Source of the DNA: an uncultured Saprospiraceae bacterium
Lineage (GTDB): Bacteria; Bacteroidota; Bacteroidia; Chitinophagales; Saprospiraceae
Length of the DNA stretch: 32,705 nt
Direction of reading: 5' to 3'
Assembly: GCA_938008185.1 (NCBI GenBank)
Contig: CALLLR010000078.1
Span: 1-32,705 of the forward strand
Shown here: one piece after another, positions 32,511-32,705 of the stretch
Numbering within the stretch: position 1 is the first letter of the stretch
Layout of the letters: each line of letters begins with the position of its first letter
The notes under the pieces: model-generated
Seen by the model: the letters and a program-made list of their open reading frames with translations, nothing else
The model's database searches: none
What the model was told of the DNA's origin: nothing
Made by a program: the position numbers and the translations under genes

Positions 32511-32705
32511 ATGAATAACATACTAAGCCAACAATTACAGGCTACCCGGACACAAATGGATCAGATCGTGGGGGAATTACACGAAATGACCATCGATATC
32601 GGCCATAAGGAAATGACGCAGACGGTGAGCGATTTGCGCAACCGAATCAACGAACCTTTTATGTTTGTGATCGTCGGAGAGGTTAAGGCGGGCAAGAGTA
32701 GTTTT
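32511..32705 (+). CDS. Dynamin-like GTPase, 5' part only
   Basis: 65 codons from the ATG at 32511 to the window edge, starting MNNILSQQLQATRTQMDQIV. A helical N-terminus of about 48 residues is followed by FMFVIVGEVKAGKSSF, whose GEVKAGKSS P-loop (G1) is characteristic of bacterial dynamin-like proteins rather than of small Ras-like GTPases. Bacterial dynamins remodel or repair membranes, and some act in phage defence. The rest of the GTPase domain and any membrane-binding region lie outside the window, so the subfamily cannot be told. Bacterial dynamins often occur as two adjacent genes; a partner would be expected just downstream. Confidence 0.8.
   Translation, partial: MNNILSQQLQATRTQMDQIVGELHEMTIDIGHKEMTQTVSDLRNRINEPFMFVIVGEVKAGKSSF

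Overview
The window is a chromosomal segment of a Bacteroidota bacterium, most likely from the Saprospiria (Lewinella/Haliscomenobacter-like). Four lines of evidence support this. Three large genes and one broken gene encode proteins ending in type IX secretion (T9SS) sorting domains. One of them combines SprB repeats with a gliding-motility-type C-terminus. Upstream boxes fit the Bacteroidota promoter consensus (TTG about 19-20 bases before TAnnTTTG), and Shine-Dalgarno sequences are scarce. The base composition is moderately AT-rich.

Layout. 1-3480 (minus strand): an envelope-related group made of a coiled-coil protein, a protein with two membrane segments followed by a PspA/ESCRT-III-like helical region, and a partial gene fusing a substrate-binding-protein domain to an OmpA domain. 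3740-6763 (plus): arginine deiminase, a hotdog-fold acyl-CoA thioesterase and a YihY-type membrane protein. 6770-8065: accessory-looking DNA with a decayed T9SS protein gene, then a promoter, a hairpin-rich leader and a 60-residue peptide whose leader ends in a double-glycine motif. 8066-13610 (plus): a TPR protein, a YedK/HMCES-type abasic-site protein, a choice-of-anchor-B T9SS protein and a methyltransferase. 13741-15513 (minus): SppA. 15859-22308 (plus): a 2149-residue surface adhesin-like protein with 16 SprB-type repeats.

22823-23284 (plus) is a MarR regulator preceded by an AAC triplet tract. 23515-26881 (minus) holds a small DUF1508/YegP protein and a secreted protein with about 770 residues of uninterrupted, alanine-rich coiled coil. 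27185-28665 (minus) is a pyrR-pyrB pair overlapping by 4 bases. 28862-32185 (minus) is a T9SS-exported beta-propeller protein. The window ends inside a dynamin-like GTPase gene (32511 onward).

How the genes fit together: most of the coding capacity concerns the cell envelope and surface (T9SS cargo, SppA, YihY, PspA-like, OmpA, coiled coil, dynamin-like). Housekeeping genes (pyrRB, arcA, SRAP) lie between them. I do not see a complete, clearly new defence or biosynthetic system. The best candidates for something undescribed are the double-glycine peptide with its structured leader, the envelope group at 1-3480, and the giant hendecad-like coiled coil with palindromes upstream. All calls come from reading the sequence; no database search was run.
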